Part shown: positions 15,889 to 24,047 of the stretch, piece after piece
Layout of the letters: the number at the start of each line of letters is the position of its first letter
How positions within the stretch are numbered: the stretch's first letter is position 1
The notes under the pieces: generated by a model
Told to the model about the DNA's origin: nothing
Seen by the model: only the letters and a program-made list of their open reading frames with translations
The model's database searches: none
Position numbers and translations under genes: made by a program
Assembly (NCBI GenBank): GCA_008081175.1
Contig: VMCW01000155.1
Location: forward strand, 1-30,176
From: Flavobacteriaceae bacterium
Lineage (GTDB): Bacteria; Bacteroidota; Bacteroidia; Flavobacteriales; Flavobacteriaceae
DNA: 30,176 nucleotides
Direction of reading: 5' to 3'

Positions 15889-16578
15889 TTGGAACTAGAG
15901 GAACGAATACTTTTTGAAGACAACCATCTCATTGTGGTTTCTAAAAAAGCAGGGGAACTGGTTCAAGGTGACCACACAGGGGATGTTACACTTGCGGACT
16001 TTGTGAAAGAATATCTTAAAAAGAAATACAATAAAACAGGTGCTGTTTACCTCGGTATTGTACACCGCTTGGACCGGCCTACAAGTGGAGTGGTTGTTTT
16101 TGCTAGAACCTCAAAAGCACTAAGTCGTTTAAATGAACAATTCAAAAAGCGCATTCCAAAAAAAACCTACTGGGCGCTAGTAGACAAAACGTTCCCGCAA
16201 CAAAAAGGGAGCCTAACTCATTGGATGACTCGAAACAACCAACAAAACAAATCCAAAGCACATAGTAAGGAAGTCCCAAACAGTAAAAAAGCCTTGTTGC
16301 ATTATACTAAAATTCAAGATTTTGACCGCTATAGCCTAATAGAAATAGAACTAGAAACAGGACGACATCATCAAATTCGGGCTCAGCTTAGTGCACTTGG
16401 CTTTCCCATACAAGGGGATCTTAAGTACGGAGCTAAAAGGAGTAATACAGATGGCTCTATAAGTCTTCATGCTCAAAAGTTGGAACTTGAACATCCGGTG
16501 AAAAAAGAAAGGATTGTTTTTATCTCAATCCCTAAGGGATTGGGCTTATGGAAGAGCGTTCTTTCCGATTTAAAATAG
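15889..16578 (+). CDS. RluA-family pseudouridine synthase
   Basis: A 229-aa RNA pseudouridine synthase with the catalytic motif GIVHRLDRPTSG, Asp62 being the nucleophile. ETGRHHQIRAQLSALG (about 163-178) is the second family signature, and GDLKYGA (about 184-190) follows. There is no N-terminal S4 domain, which together with the short length suggests a small RluA/RluC/TruC-like enzyme; the target uridine (rRNA or tRNA) cannot be told. The start is TTG at 15889, 3 bases after the panB stop. No ATG occurs before the catalytic motif, and the N-terminal RILFEDNHLIVVSKKAG block is where family members begin. The last 47 bases overlap the 3' end of the convergent 524-aa gene. Confidence 0.92.
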   Translation: MELEERILFEDNHLIVVSKKAGELVQGDHTGDVTLADFVKEYLKKKYNKTGAVYLGIVHRLDRPTSGVVVFARTSKALSRLNEQFKKRIPKKTYWALVDKTFPQQKGSLTHWMTRNNQQNKSKAHSKEVPNSKKALLHYTKIQDFDRYSLIEIELETGRHHQIRAQLSALGFPIQGDLKYGAKRSNTDGSISLHAQKLELEHPVKKERIVFISIPKGLGLWKSVLSDLK

Positions 16579-18106
16579 ATGCCTTTTCACGAATCACTTG
16601 TGCTATAGGTATCATTTTAATTTTACTTTCTAACCAAGAAAGAATATCCAAGTACAAAAAAGAACGTCTTTCATAGGGATCATTTTCATATTGTTTGAGT
16701 TCCTTGTACAATTCCTCAAAGGCTGTTTTTAGCTCGTGTGGATATATGTCTCCTAACTTTTTTACAAATCGAATCATCGCTTTTTGCACTTCGTGCAAAT
16801 CATCCATTTTAATCAGAAACTTATAGGTTTCCCTCAAATGAGACTCCAGATGATAATCGAAACCAGCTTCGTAATGAGCGAAAATATTGAGTACCCTTGA
16901 AAAACAAAGTAAATCCTCTCTCATTTTCAAGCTCTTGTTACTGATGATTTTGTCGAGATACAAAATACAGTTCTCATAATCTTCAGCTCCAAAATAGAGG
17001 CATGCAATTTTGTAATAAAACATCATGATGTGATGCGGATCAATCTGGTTGCTGTAATCTCTAATTCCTTTTTTTATTTCTGGTATTAAAATCAATCCCT
17101 CTTCAAAACTTCCGACTAAAAAGTGTGCATTGAGTTTATTGTTGAAGTAAAACTGAAAAACCAAAGCCTTGAGGTTGTCATTTACAGGAAAGTTATTATG
17201 ATTGGTCCAATACATCATCTTATTTAAAGTTTCCTCAAACTTTGAAGGGTACTTGATCAAAGCCAAGCTTTCCATAAGGTAATTATTGCCTTTCAGATAA
17301 AAAACAGGGTGAATACTAATCATAGCTGGAGATTCCTCAAACATTTTTACCCATTTTGAAGCATATCTGTAAGTAGATAAAAAATCTTGAGTCAAAAAAC
17401 TGTACCATACATGCGCTTTATAGTACCAAAGCTTTTCTCTAAAACCTAACTTCTCATTGTCAATTTTTGGAAGGTTTTCATAAAAAAACTGAGTGATTTC
17501 TCGAAATTCTTGATCACTTTTTGCATAACCCGCTTTTATGAGACGCTCGTACAGTTGAAGGGAAAGATTGGAAAGTTGTGTAGCTAGATTGTTGTGGTTT
17601 CTCAATTCTTCTGCCTCCACAATTAATGTTTCTGCACGGTTGCTCAAACTTCTAGTAATGTACTGTGATTCGATTACTTTTTCTAGCTCGACTATATCGT
17701 AAGCAATATACTTTTCCTCGTGTTTGTTCGCTAAAAGCTTTGCTTTTTCAAGCACTTTCAAGCTTTGCTTATAAAGTCCTTTTTGATATAAAATCGTTGC
17801 AAAATCCAATTGTTCTCGTATCTGAATCCGTATGTTTTTATGCATTGGATTCATTCTCAAACTAATAAGAATTTGTTTGTATAAATGTGCTTTGAGATTG
17901 GATAGCTGCTGTTTGGTGACGATTCCTTTGCTTAGAATCACCTTTTCATCATAGTGATTCATCTTGTCCAGCAATTGAAATAAATTCAAGAATTTAGAAT
18001 CTTCATTGGAACCCATTCGACCCACATAAAGGGTAAACTGTCTTTTCTCAGATTTAGAGAGCGACTTTACAAGAACAAACAAATTATCTTTCTGCTCATT
18101 TGTCAT
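16532..18106 (-). CDS. Conserved-looking helical protein of unknown function (524 aa)
   Basis: I do not recognise a characterised family. The protein has no signal peptide and no membrane segment, so it is probably cytoplasmic. It is almost entirely alpha-helical, with repeated two-helix units of 30-40 residues. Examples are FATILYQKGLYKQSLKVLEK (about 102-121), YYKIACLYFGAEDYENCILY and the surrounding helices, which look like degenerate TPR repeats. The N-terminus (DNLFVLVKSLSKSEKRQFTL) is a compact, possibly separate helical region. The C-terminus is basic (RKERSSISPIP). It stands alone on the minus strand between the panB-rluA pair and the divergent leu operon, and its last 47 bases lie antisense to the pseudouridine synthase gene. 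The codon phase is clean over more than 1.5 kb, so it is a real gene. Protein-protein scaffolding is the usual role of such solenoids, but this is only inference. Confidence 0.85.
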   Translation of the reverse strand: MTNEQKDNLFVLVKSLSKSEKRQFTLYVGRMGSNEDSKFLNLFQLLDKMNHYDEKVILSKGIVTKQQLSNLKAHLYKQILISLRMNPMHKNIRIQIREQLDFATILYQKGLYKQSLKVLEKAKLLANKHEEKYIAYDIVELEKVIESQYITRSLSNRAETLIVEAEELRNHNNLATQLSNLSLQLYERLIKAGYAKSDQEFREITQFFYENLPKIDNEKLGFREKLWYYKAHVWYSFLTQDFLSTYRYASKWVKMFEESPAMISIHPVFYLKGNNYLMESLALIKYPSKFEETLNKMMYWTNHNNFPVNDNLKALVFQFYFNNKLNAHFLVGSFEEGLILIPEIKKGIRDYSNQIDPHHIMMFYYKIACLYFGAEDYENCILYLDKIISNKSLKMREDLLCFSRVLNIFAHYEAGFDYHLESHLRETYKFLIKMDDLHEVQKAMIRFVKKLGDIYPHELKTAFEELYKELKQYENDPYERRSFLYLDILSWLESKIKMIPIAQVIREKASILNRKERSSISPIP

Positions 18107-18181
18107 CGTAATGCATTTTGATACAAGATACTAATAATTAGCATGTTAGACACTAGTTTAACTGGTCGAATGTTGTAATAC

Positions 18182-18197
18182 AAAAATAGCTATTTTT
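18182..18197. promoter_or_regulatory. Perfect 16-bp palindrome AAAAATAGCTATTTTT upstream of leuA
   Basis: The two half-sites AAAAATAG and CTATTTTT are exact inverse complements with no spacer. The palindrome ends one base before the candidate leuA -33 box, a position suited to an operator in the 143-base divergent gap between leuA and the 524-aa gene. AT-rich palindromes can arise by chance, so the regulatory role is only suggested. Confidence 0.35.
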
Positions 18198-18198
18198 A

Positions 18199-18226
18199 TT
18201 GGAGTTGTAGGGAAATAGTAGTTTAG
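18199..18226 (+). promoter_or_regulatory. Candidate promoter for the leu/cim operon
   Basis: TTG at 18199-18201, a 17-base spacer and TAGTTTAG at 18219-18226 give the same TTG-N17-TAnnTTAG arrangement as the candidate in front of the acyl-CoA carboxylase gene. The leuA start follows 24 bases later. One mismatch to the TAnnTTTG consensus. Confidence 0.4.
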
Positions 18227-18249
18227 TAACATAATTTAAAACCTTTCTG

Positions 18250-19410
18250 ATGCCCAGCGGTATGGAATATGTTGAAATTTTTGACACTACCCTTAGAGAT
18301 GGGGAGCAGGTACCGGGCTGTAAATTAGACTCAGCGACTAAACTCAAAGTAGCAGAACAGCTTGATCTATTGGGGGTTGATGTAATAGAAGCGGGTTTTC
18401 CAGTTTCTAGCCCAGGAGACTTTAAAGCGGTTCAAGACATATCAAAGTTAGTAAAAAATGCCCGTGTTTGTGGCTTGACACGTGCGGTAAAAAAAGATAT
18501 TGATGTTGCAGCTGATGCCCTAAAAGCTGCAAAAAGATCACGCATTCATACCGGCATAGGGACTTCAGAAAGTCATATGCGATATAAGTTTAACGCAACA
18601 CCAGAACAGATAATTGAGCGCGCTGTTGCCGCAGTAGCTCACGCTAAAAGTTATGTGGAAGACGTTGAGTTTTATGCGGAGGATGCAGGTAGAACAGACA
18701 ACGAATTTCTTGCACGTGTTTGTGAAGCGGTCATCAAAGCTGGAGCAACAGTATTAAATATTCCTGATACTACTGGCTACTGCTTACCTGAAGAGTACGG
18801 TGCTAAGATGAGATATCTAAAAGAAAATGTCAAAGGCATACACAAGGCGACCCTCTCCTGTCATTGCCACAACGATCTAGGTTTGGCCACTGCAAATTCC
18901 ATTGCAGGTATTCAAAACGGCGCAAGGCAAATTGAGTGCACTATAAACGGAATTGGCGAACGGGCAGGTAACACCTCTCTAGAAGAAGTTGTCATGATCA
19001 TGCGTCAACACCCTACTATGAACCTGGATACTCGAATACAATCCAACATGCTTTACGGTATCAGCCAATTGGTTTCTGAAAGTATGGCAATGCCTGTTCA
19101 GCCAAACAAAGCCATAGTGGGATCCAACGCTTTTGCTCATTCCTCTGGAATTCACCAAGATGGTGTGATCAAAAAAAGAGAAACCTATGAAATCATCAAT
19201 CCTACTGATGTTGGTGTAACCGAATCTTCGATCATACTCACAGCCAGAAGCGGTAGAGCTGCTCTCGCCTATCGTGCCAAAAACATAGGCTATGAATTGG
19301 ACAAGTTGCAACTTGATAAAGTGTATCAACAGTTTTTGATAGTAGCAGACAAACAAAAAGAAATAGGCGATGAAGATCTGCCTAAAATTATTAAAGCTAG
19401 TAACATTTAA
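18250..19410 (+). CDS. leuA: 2-Isopropylmalate synthase, catalytic-domain-only form
   Basis: LeuA condenses 2-oxoisovalerate with acetyl-CoA to start leucine synthesis. The 386-aa protein has the DRE-TIM barrel: FDTTLRDGEQVPG (11-23), RIHTGIGTSESHM (98-110) and FYAEDAGRTD (141-150). The metal-binding HCHNDLG and the NGIGERAGN block (around 236-244) follow. The C-terminal allosteric leucine-binding (LeuA dimer) domain of full-length enzymes of about 500-520 aa is absent; the protein ends soon after the short linker helices. The His-Thr pair in RIHTG is typical of isopropylmalate rather than citramalate synthases. An internal ATG at 18262 is an alternative start. It is the first gene of leuA-C-D-cimA-leuB. 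Feedback control by leucine through the usual domain is not possible in this protein. Confidence 0.92.
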   Translation: MPSGMEYVEIFDTTLRDGEQVPGCKLDSATKLKVAEQLDLLGVDVIEAGFPVSSPGDFKAVQDISKLVKNARVCGLTRAVKKDIDVAADALKAAKRSRIHTGIGTSESHMRYKFNATPEQIIERAVAAVAHAKSYVEDVEFYAEDAGRTDNEFLARVCEAVIKAGATVLNIPDTTGYCLPEEYGAKMRYLKENVKGIHKATLSCHCHNDLGLATANSIAGIQNGARQIECTINGIGERAGNTSLEEVVMIMRQHPTMNLDTRIQSNMLYGISQLVSESMAMPVQPNKAIVGSNAFAHSSGIHQDGVIKKRETYEIINPTDVGVTESSIILTARSGRAALAYRAKNIGYELDKLQLDKVYQQFLIVADKQKEIGDEDLPKIIKASNI

Positions 19411-19427
19411 TTTAAACGCTCTCTGAG

Positions 19428-20822
19428 ATGAAAAAAACCCTGTTTGATAAAGTATGGGATTCGCATGTCGTAAAAAGTATTGAGGACGGACCCGATGTGC
19501 TTTTTATCGATCGCCACATGATCCATGAGGTAACTAGTCCTGTTGCTTTTCTTGGATTGAAGAACAGAGCATTACCTGTACTTTTTCCTGAAAAAACTTT
19601 TGCAACAGCAGACCATAATACCCCTACACAAAACCAACACTTGCCCGTTGCTGATCCGCTTTCAAGAAATCAATTGAAAGCCCTAGAAGAAAACGCAAAA
19701 GAACACGGTATTTCTTATTGGGGATTAGGACACAAAAAAAATGGAATTGTACATGTTGTAGGTCCTGAGTATGGAATAACCCAGCCCGGTGCAACGATTG
19801 TATGTGGAGATTCCCACACTTCAACTCACGGTGCATTTGGAGCAATCGCTTTCGGAATAGGAACCTCAGAAGTTGAAATGGTTCTAGCTACGCAATGTAT
19901 TCTTCAACCCAAACCCAAAAAAATGCGAATTACAATTGAAGGTTCACTCAACCACGGAGTAACCCCAAAGGACGTCGCCTTGTTTATCATTTCTAAATTA
20001 ACCACCTCTGGTGCAACGGGATACTTCGTTGAATATGCTGGAGAAGTTTTTAGATCACTTTCTATGGAAGGTCGAATGACGGTTTGTAACCTGAGTATTG
20101 AAATGGGTGCCCGTGGGGGAATGATTGCCCCAGATGAAAAAACCTTTGAATACATTAAAGGAAGAGAATTCACACCAGAAGGAGCCGCTTGGGATAAAGC
20201 GATGAACTATTGGGAAACACTCCACACAGATGAAGGTGCCATCTTCGATAAAGAATATGTTTTTGACGGTTCAGAAATTGACCCCATGATCACTTTTGGC
20301 ACTAATCCAGGTATGGGCATAAGTATCACAAAAGCCATTCCAAAAGCAGAAGAGCTTGAAGGAGGTGCTTCAACCTATGCTAAGTCATTAGCTTATATGG
20401 GATATAATGAAGGTGAAAGCATGATAGGCAAACCCATTGATTATGTTTTTATTGGTAGTTGTACCAACGGACGAATTGAAGACTTTAGAGCTTTTGCAGG
20501 AGTTGTAAAAGGACATAAGCGCGCAGCAAATGTAACCGCATGGTTGGTTCCAGGATCGCATAAAGTACTTCAATCGATAAAAGAGGAAGGCTTAATTGAA
20601 ATTTTTGAAGCTGCTGACTTTGAACTCAGAGAGCCTGGTTGTTCTGCTTGTTTGGCAATGAATGATGATAAAATTCCGGCTGGAAAATACGCTGTAAGTA
20701 CCTCAAACAGAAACTTTGAGGGTAGACAGGGTCCTGGAGCACGAACTTTATTAGCCAGCCCACTTGTTGCAGCTGCTGCAGCCATAACTGGAAAAATAAC
20801 TGACCCTCGAACTTTAATCTAA
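19428..20822 (+). CDS. leuC: 3-Isopropylmalate dehydratase, large subunit
   Basis: With LeuD this aconitase-family subunit isomerises 2- to 3-isopropylmalate (and citramalate to methylmalate in the citramalate pathway). The 464-aa length is standard. The [4Fe-4S] cluster ligands are visible: C345 in FIGSCTNGRIEDF, and C405 and C408 in REPGCSACLAMN. Active-site blocks IDRHMIHEVTSPVAF (27-41), ADHNTPT (61-67), CGDSHTSTHGAFGA (126-139) and FGIGTSEVEMVLATQ are intact. It begins 17 bases after leuA and ends 4 bases before leuD. Bacterial-type LeuC, with the full aconitase-like length, rather than the shorter archaeal LeuC/HacA form. Confidence 0.97.
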   Translation: MKKTLFDKVWDSHVVKSIEDGPDVLFIDRHMIHEVTSPVAFLGLKNRALPVLFPEKTFATADHNTPTQNQHLPVADPLSRNQLKALEENAKEHGISYWGLGHKKNGIVHVVGPEYGITQPGATIVCGDSHTSTHGAFGAIAFGIGTSEVEMVLATQCILQPKPKKMRITIEGSLNHGVTPKDVALFIISKLTTSGATGYFVEYAGEVFRSLSMEGRMTVCNLSIEMGARGGMIAPDEKTFEYIKGREFTPEGAAWDKAMNYWETLHTDEGAIFDKEYVFDGSEIDPMITFGTNPGMGISITKAIPKAEELEGGASTYAKSLAYMGYNEGESMIGKPIDYVFIGSCTNGRIEDFRAFAGVVKGHKRAANVTAWLVPGSHKVLQSIKEEGLIEIFEAADFELREPGCSACLAMNDDKIPAGKYAVSTSNRNFEGRQGPGARTLLASPLVAAAAAITGKITDPRTLI

Positions 20823-20826
20823 ACAA

Positions 20827-21423
20827 ATGGCATACGATTCATTTCATACATTAAAAAGTACCGCAGTTCCTTTACCCATAGAAAATGTCGATACAGATCA
20901 AATCATTCCTGCTCGTTTTTTAAAAGCAACAGAAAGAAAAGGTTTTGGTGACAATTTATTCCGTGACTGGCGCTACAATCAAGACAACAGCCCAAAGGCC
21001 GACTTCGTATTAAACAACCCTACCTATTCGGGTAAAATCCTTGTGGGAGGACGAAATTTTGGTTCGGGCTCTTCCAGAGAACACGCTGCTTGGGCAGTTT
21101 ATGATTATGGTTTTCGTTGTGTAGTTTCAAGCTTTTTTGCAGATATATTTAAGAATAATTGTTTGAATATTGGTGTCTTACCCGTTCAAGTATCCCCAGA
21201 ATTTCTCAATGAGGTTTTTGAAGCGATCGACAAGGATCCAAAAACAGAATTGATAGTAGATCTCCCCAATCAAAAAATTCAAATTGCAGGCACTCAGTCT
21301 TCAAACTCTTTTGAAATAAACTCTTATAAAAAAGAAAACATGCTAAACGGTTATGACGATATTGATTTTCTGAACAATATAAAGTCAGAAATTCAAGATT
21401 TTGCGAATAACACCCCCCTATAG
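20827..21423 (+). CDS. leuD: 3-Isopropylmalate dehydratase, small subunit
   Basis: LeuD supplies the swivel domain that completes the LeuCD isomerase. It has 198 aa, near the E. coli length of 201. The N-terminal block PLPIENVDTDQIIPARFLK (15-33) and the substrate-binding GGRNFGSGSSREHAAWAVYD (74-93) are characteristic. It follows leuC by 4 bases and precedes the citramalate-synthase-like gene by 10. Because the operon contains two different synthases, this one isomerase probably acts on both isopropylmalate and citramalate, which is established for LeuCD in organisms using the citramalate route. Confidence 0.96.
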   Translation: MAYDSFHTLKSTAVPLPIENVDTDQIIPARFLKATERKGFGDNLFRDWRYNQDNSPKADFVLNNPTYSGKILVGGRNFGSGSSREHAAWAVYDYGFRCVVSSFFADIFKNNCLNIGVLPVQVSPEFLNEVFEAIDKDPKTELIVDLPNQKIQIAGTQSSNSFEINSYKKENMLNGYDDIDFLNNIKSEIQDFANNTPL

Positions 21424-21433
21424 CAGTTGATAT

Positions 21434-22951
21434 ATGAGTAGGACGATTGAAATAATGGATACCACACTGAGAGATGGTGAACAAACCTCAGGGGTCTCTT
21501 TTTCAGTTTCTGAAAAGCTAACTCTAGCACAACTACTTTTACAAGAACTCAATGTAGACCGAATTGAAATAGCTTCTGCCCGAGTATCTGAAGGGGAGTT
21601 CAAAGCCGTAAAAGAAATTACCTCTTGGGGTTCCAAAAAAGGTCTCATAGACAAAATGGAAGTACTCACCTTTGTAGATAATGGTGCCTCAATCCAGTGG
21701 ATGAAAGACGCAGGAGCAAAAGTTCAAAATCTACTCACAAAAGGTTCTCTAAATCATTTAAAATACCAGCTTAAGCAACAGCCCAAAGAGCATTTCAACC
21801 ATGTTGCAAAGAGCATACAGATGGCTACTGATGAAGGTTTTATTACCAATGTTTATCTGGAAGATTGGAGTAATGGAATGGAAACTTCAAAAGAATATGT
21901 ATTTGATTATCTTGATTTCTTATCTGAGCAGCCTATTGCACGCGTTTTATTACCTGACACTCTTGGTGTTTTGACACCTGAAAAAACTTTTCGACACCTC
22001 AGCAGTATTTTAAACCGTTATCCAAAACTACATTTCGACTTTCATGGACACAACGACTATGATCTGAGTGTAGCCAATGTAATGGAAGCGGTAAAAGCAG
22101 GCGTACATGGTCTACACCTCACTGTAAATGGAATGGGTGAGCGCGCCGGTAATGCTCCTCTTGCAAGTGTTGTTGCTGTGATTAACGATTTTCTTCCAGA
22201 AACGAAAATTAACATTAAGGAAAAAGCCCTTTTTAAAGTAAGTGAGTTAGTCGCTACCATAACAGGATTCAGAATTCCAGCAAACAAACCTATAGTTGGA
22301 GAAAATGTTTTTACTCAAACTGCTGGAATCCATGCAGACGGCGATCACAAAAACAACTTGTACTTTAACGATTTATTACCTGAACGCTTTGGAAGAAAGA
22401 GAAAATATGCCTTGGGAAAGACATCAGGAAAAGCAAATATAAAAAAAAAACTACAAGAGTTGGGCCTCACCTTGAATGACGAAGATTTAAAAAAGGTAAC
22501 CCAAAGAATCATTGAATTGGGAGATCGAAAAGAACGTGTGACAGCCGAAGATTTACCTTTCATTATTTCCGATGTTTTGGGCAACAATGTTCCCAATAAA
22601 GTAAAAATAAATTCCTATGTTCTGACCCACTCAAAGGGATTACGACCTACTACTAGTGTTTCACTCTTAGTAAACGATACGCTATTTGAGGAAAATGCTT
22701 CGGGTGATGGACAGTACGACGCTTTCTGGAATGCTATTCATAAAGTATATAAAAAGCAACACATAGATTTACCCAATTTAGTTGATTACGCAGTACGGAT
22801 TCCTCCCGGTAGTAATTCTGATGCGCTTTGTGAGACTACCATTACGTGGGATAACGGAAAAAAAGAATTCAAAACAAGAGGTTTGGATTCTGATCAAACT
22901 GTCTCTGCTATTAAAGCGACAGAAAAAATGTTAAACATCATACAACCTTAA
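21434..22951 (+). CDS. cimA: Citramalate synthase-like enzyme (LeuA/CimA family, with regulatory domain)
   Basis: A 505-aa DRE-TIM synthase with MDTTLRDGEQTSGVSFS (8-24), EDWSNG and FHGHNDYDLSVAN (metal-binding His pair). NGMGERAGNAPL and the regulatory domain over about the last 130 residues follow. It matches, block by block from memory, the Leptospira (R)-citramalate synthase: DRIEIASARVS, NLLTKGSLNHL, NVYLEDWSNG, FTQTAGIHADGD and LPERFGRKRKYALGK. The hydrophobic pyruvate-pocket residues known from that enzyme (Leu81, Leu104, Tyr144) are conserved here as L78, L101 and Y141. The likely reaction is pyruvate plus acetyl-CoA to (R)-citramalate, leading to 2-oxobutanoate and isoleucine. Automatic annotation may call it 2-isopropylmalate synthase. 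It lies between leuD and leuB, sharing the operon with a true LeuA. Confidence 0.82.
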   Translation: MSRTIEIMDTTLRDGEQTSGVSFSVSEKLTLAQLLLQELNVDRIEIASARVSEGEFKAVKEITSWGSKKGLIDKMEVLTFVDNGASIQWMKDAGAKVQNLLTKGSLNHLKYQLKQQPKEHFNHVAKSIQMATDEGFITNVYLEDWSNGMETSKEYVFDYLDFLSEQPIARVLLPDTLGVLTPEKTFRHLSSILNRYPKLHFDFHGHNDYDLSVANVMEAVKAGVHGLHLTVNGMGERAGNAPLASVVAVINDFLPETKINIKEKALFKVSELVATITGFRIPANKPIVGENVFTQTAGIHADGDHKNNLYFNDLLPERFGRKRKYALGKTSGKANIKKKLQELGLTLNDEDLKKVTQRIIELGDRKERVTAEDLPFIISDVLGNNVPNKVKINSYVLTHSKGLRPTTSVSLLVNDTLFEENASGDGQYDAFWNAIHKVYKKQHIDLPNLVDYAVRIPPGSNSDALCETTITWDNGKKEFKTRGLDSDQTVSAIKATEKMLNIIQP

Positions 22952-22960
22952 TTTTAAATT

Positions 22961-24031
22961 ATGCATTTAAAAATAGCACTTTTGGCAGGAGACGGAATTG
23001 GACCAGAAGTAATCGATCAAGCAGTAAAAGTATCCAACGCTATTGCTGAAAAATTTAATCATACCATTGAATGGATGCCCGCATTAACAGGGGCTGCAGC
23101 CATTGAAGCTGTTGGAGATCCCTATCCAGACAAAACTCACGAAGTCTGTTTAGCTTCAGATGCTGTTCTTTTTGGTGCAATAGGACATCCGAGATTTGAT
23201 AATGATCCTTCAGCAAAGGTACGTCCAGAGCAAGGTTTATTAAAAATGCGTAAAAAATTAGGCTTGTTTGCCAATGTTCGTCCCACTTTTACATTTCCTT
23301 CGCTTTTAGATAAATCTCCTCTGAAACAAGAACGAATAGAAGGGACAGATCTAGTTTTCCTTCGAGAACTTACAGGAGGAATTTACTTTGGAGAACGCGG
23401 TAGAAAAGATGATGGAAATACTGCTTTTGACACCTGTACCTATACCCGTGAAGAAATTAAGCGTCTTGCTATCAAAGGTTTTGAATTGGCCATGACACGT
23501 TCAAAAAAACTGTGTTGTGTAGATAAGGCAAATGTGCTCGAAAGCTCAAGGTTATGGAGAGAAACGGTTCAAGAACTGGAAAAAGAATATCCAGAAGTTA
23601 CAGTTTCCTATGAATTTGTAGATGCTGTAGCGATGAGACTTGTTCAATGGCCCAATAGTTACGATGTATTAATTACAGAAAATCTTTTTGGTGATATACT
23701 AACGGATGAAGCTTCGGTGATTTCTGGATCGATGGGCTTAATGCCATCAGCTTCTATAGGGAACGAAAATGCACTCTATGAGCCTATTCATGGTTCCTTT
23801 CCTCAAGCTACTGGACTAGGCATTGCAAACCCTCTTGCCACAGTACTGTCGGCCGCAATGATGTTTGAAATGAGCTTTGGGATGAAAGAAGAAGGTGGAC
23901 TCATCCGTAAAGCTGTTGATCAATCGCTAGCAGATGGTAAAGTGACTGAAGATTTGGCTCAACAGGGAAGTACTCCTCTCTCCACATCAGAAGTAGGTGA
24001 CTATTTAGTTGAGCTTATTAATAAAGAATAG
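22961..24031 (+). CDS. leuB: 3-Isopropylmalate dehydrogenase
   Basis: LeuB oxidises and decarboxylates 3-isopropylmalate to 2-oxoisocaproate with NAD; it can also take 3-methylmalate in the citramalate pathway. The 356-aa beta-decarboxylating dehydrogenase has LLAGDGIGPEVIDQAVKV (7-24), FLRELTGGIYFGERG, CTYTREEIKRLA and the catalytic-Lys block CCVDKANVLESSRLWRE. The metal-binding Asp block ENLFGDILTDEASVISGSMG and YEPIHGSFPQATGLGIANP for NAD binding are also present. The GSFPQATG and ISGSMGLMPSAS forms mark LeuB rather than isocitrate dehydrogenase. It is the last gene of the cluster, 9 bases after cimA. A weak hairpin with a T-run (24048-24079) follows and may end the transcript. Confidence 0.96.
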   Translation: MHLKIALLAGDGIGPEVIDQAVKVSNAIAEKFNHTIEWMPALTGAAAIEAVGDPYPDKTHEVCLASDAVLFGAIGHPRFDNDPSAKVRPEQGLLKMRKKLGLFANVRPTFTFPSLLDKSPLKQERIEGTDLVFLRELTGGIYFGERGRKDDGNTAFDTCTYTREEIKRLAIKGFELAMTRSKKLCCVDKANVLESSRLWRETVQELEKEYPEVTVSYEFVDAVAMRLVQWPNSYDVLITENLFGDILTDEASVISGSMGLMPSASIGNENALYEPIHGSFPQATGLGIANPLATVLSAAMMFEMSFGMKEEGGLIRKAVDQSLADGKVTEDLAQQGSTPLSTSEVGDYLVELINKE

Positions 24032-24047
24032 TTGATTTAAGAACACG

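Noticed and set aside
16526..16542. CAATCCC-TAA-GGGATTG as a bidirectional terminator for the pseudouridine synthase and 524-aa genes
   Set aside because: The loop is 3 bases and neither strand has a T-run after the stem.
18143..18178. Short reading frame MLDTSLTGRML before leuA, three Leu in 11 codons, as a possible leucine attenuator peptide
   Set aside because: The Leu codons are not consecutive, no terminator/antiterminator hairpins follow, and the best promoter candidate lies downstream of it.
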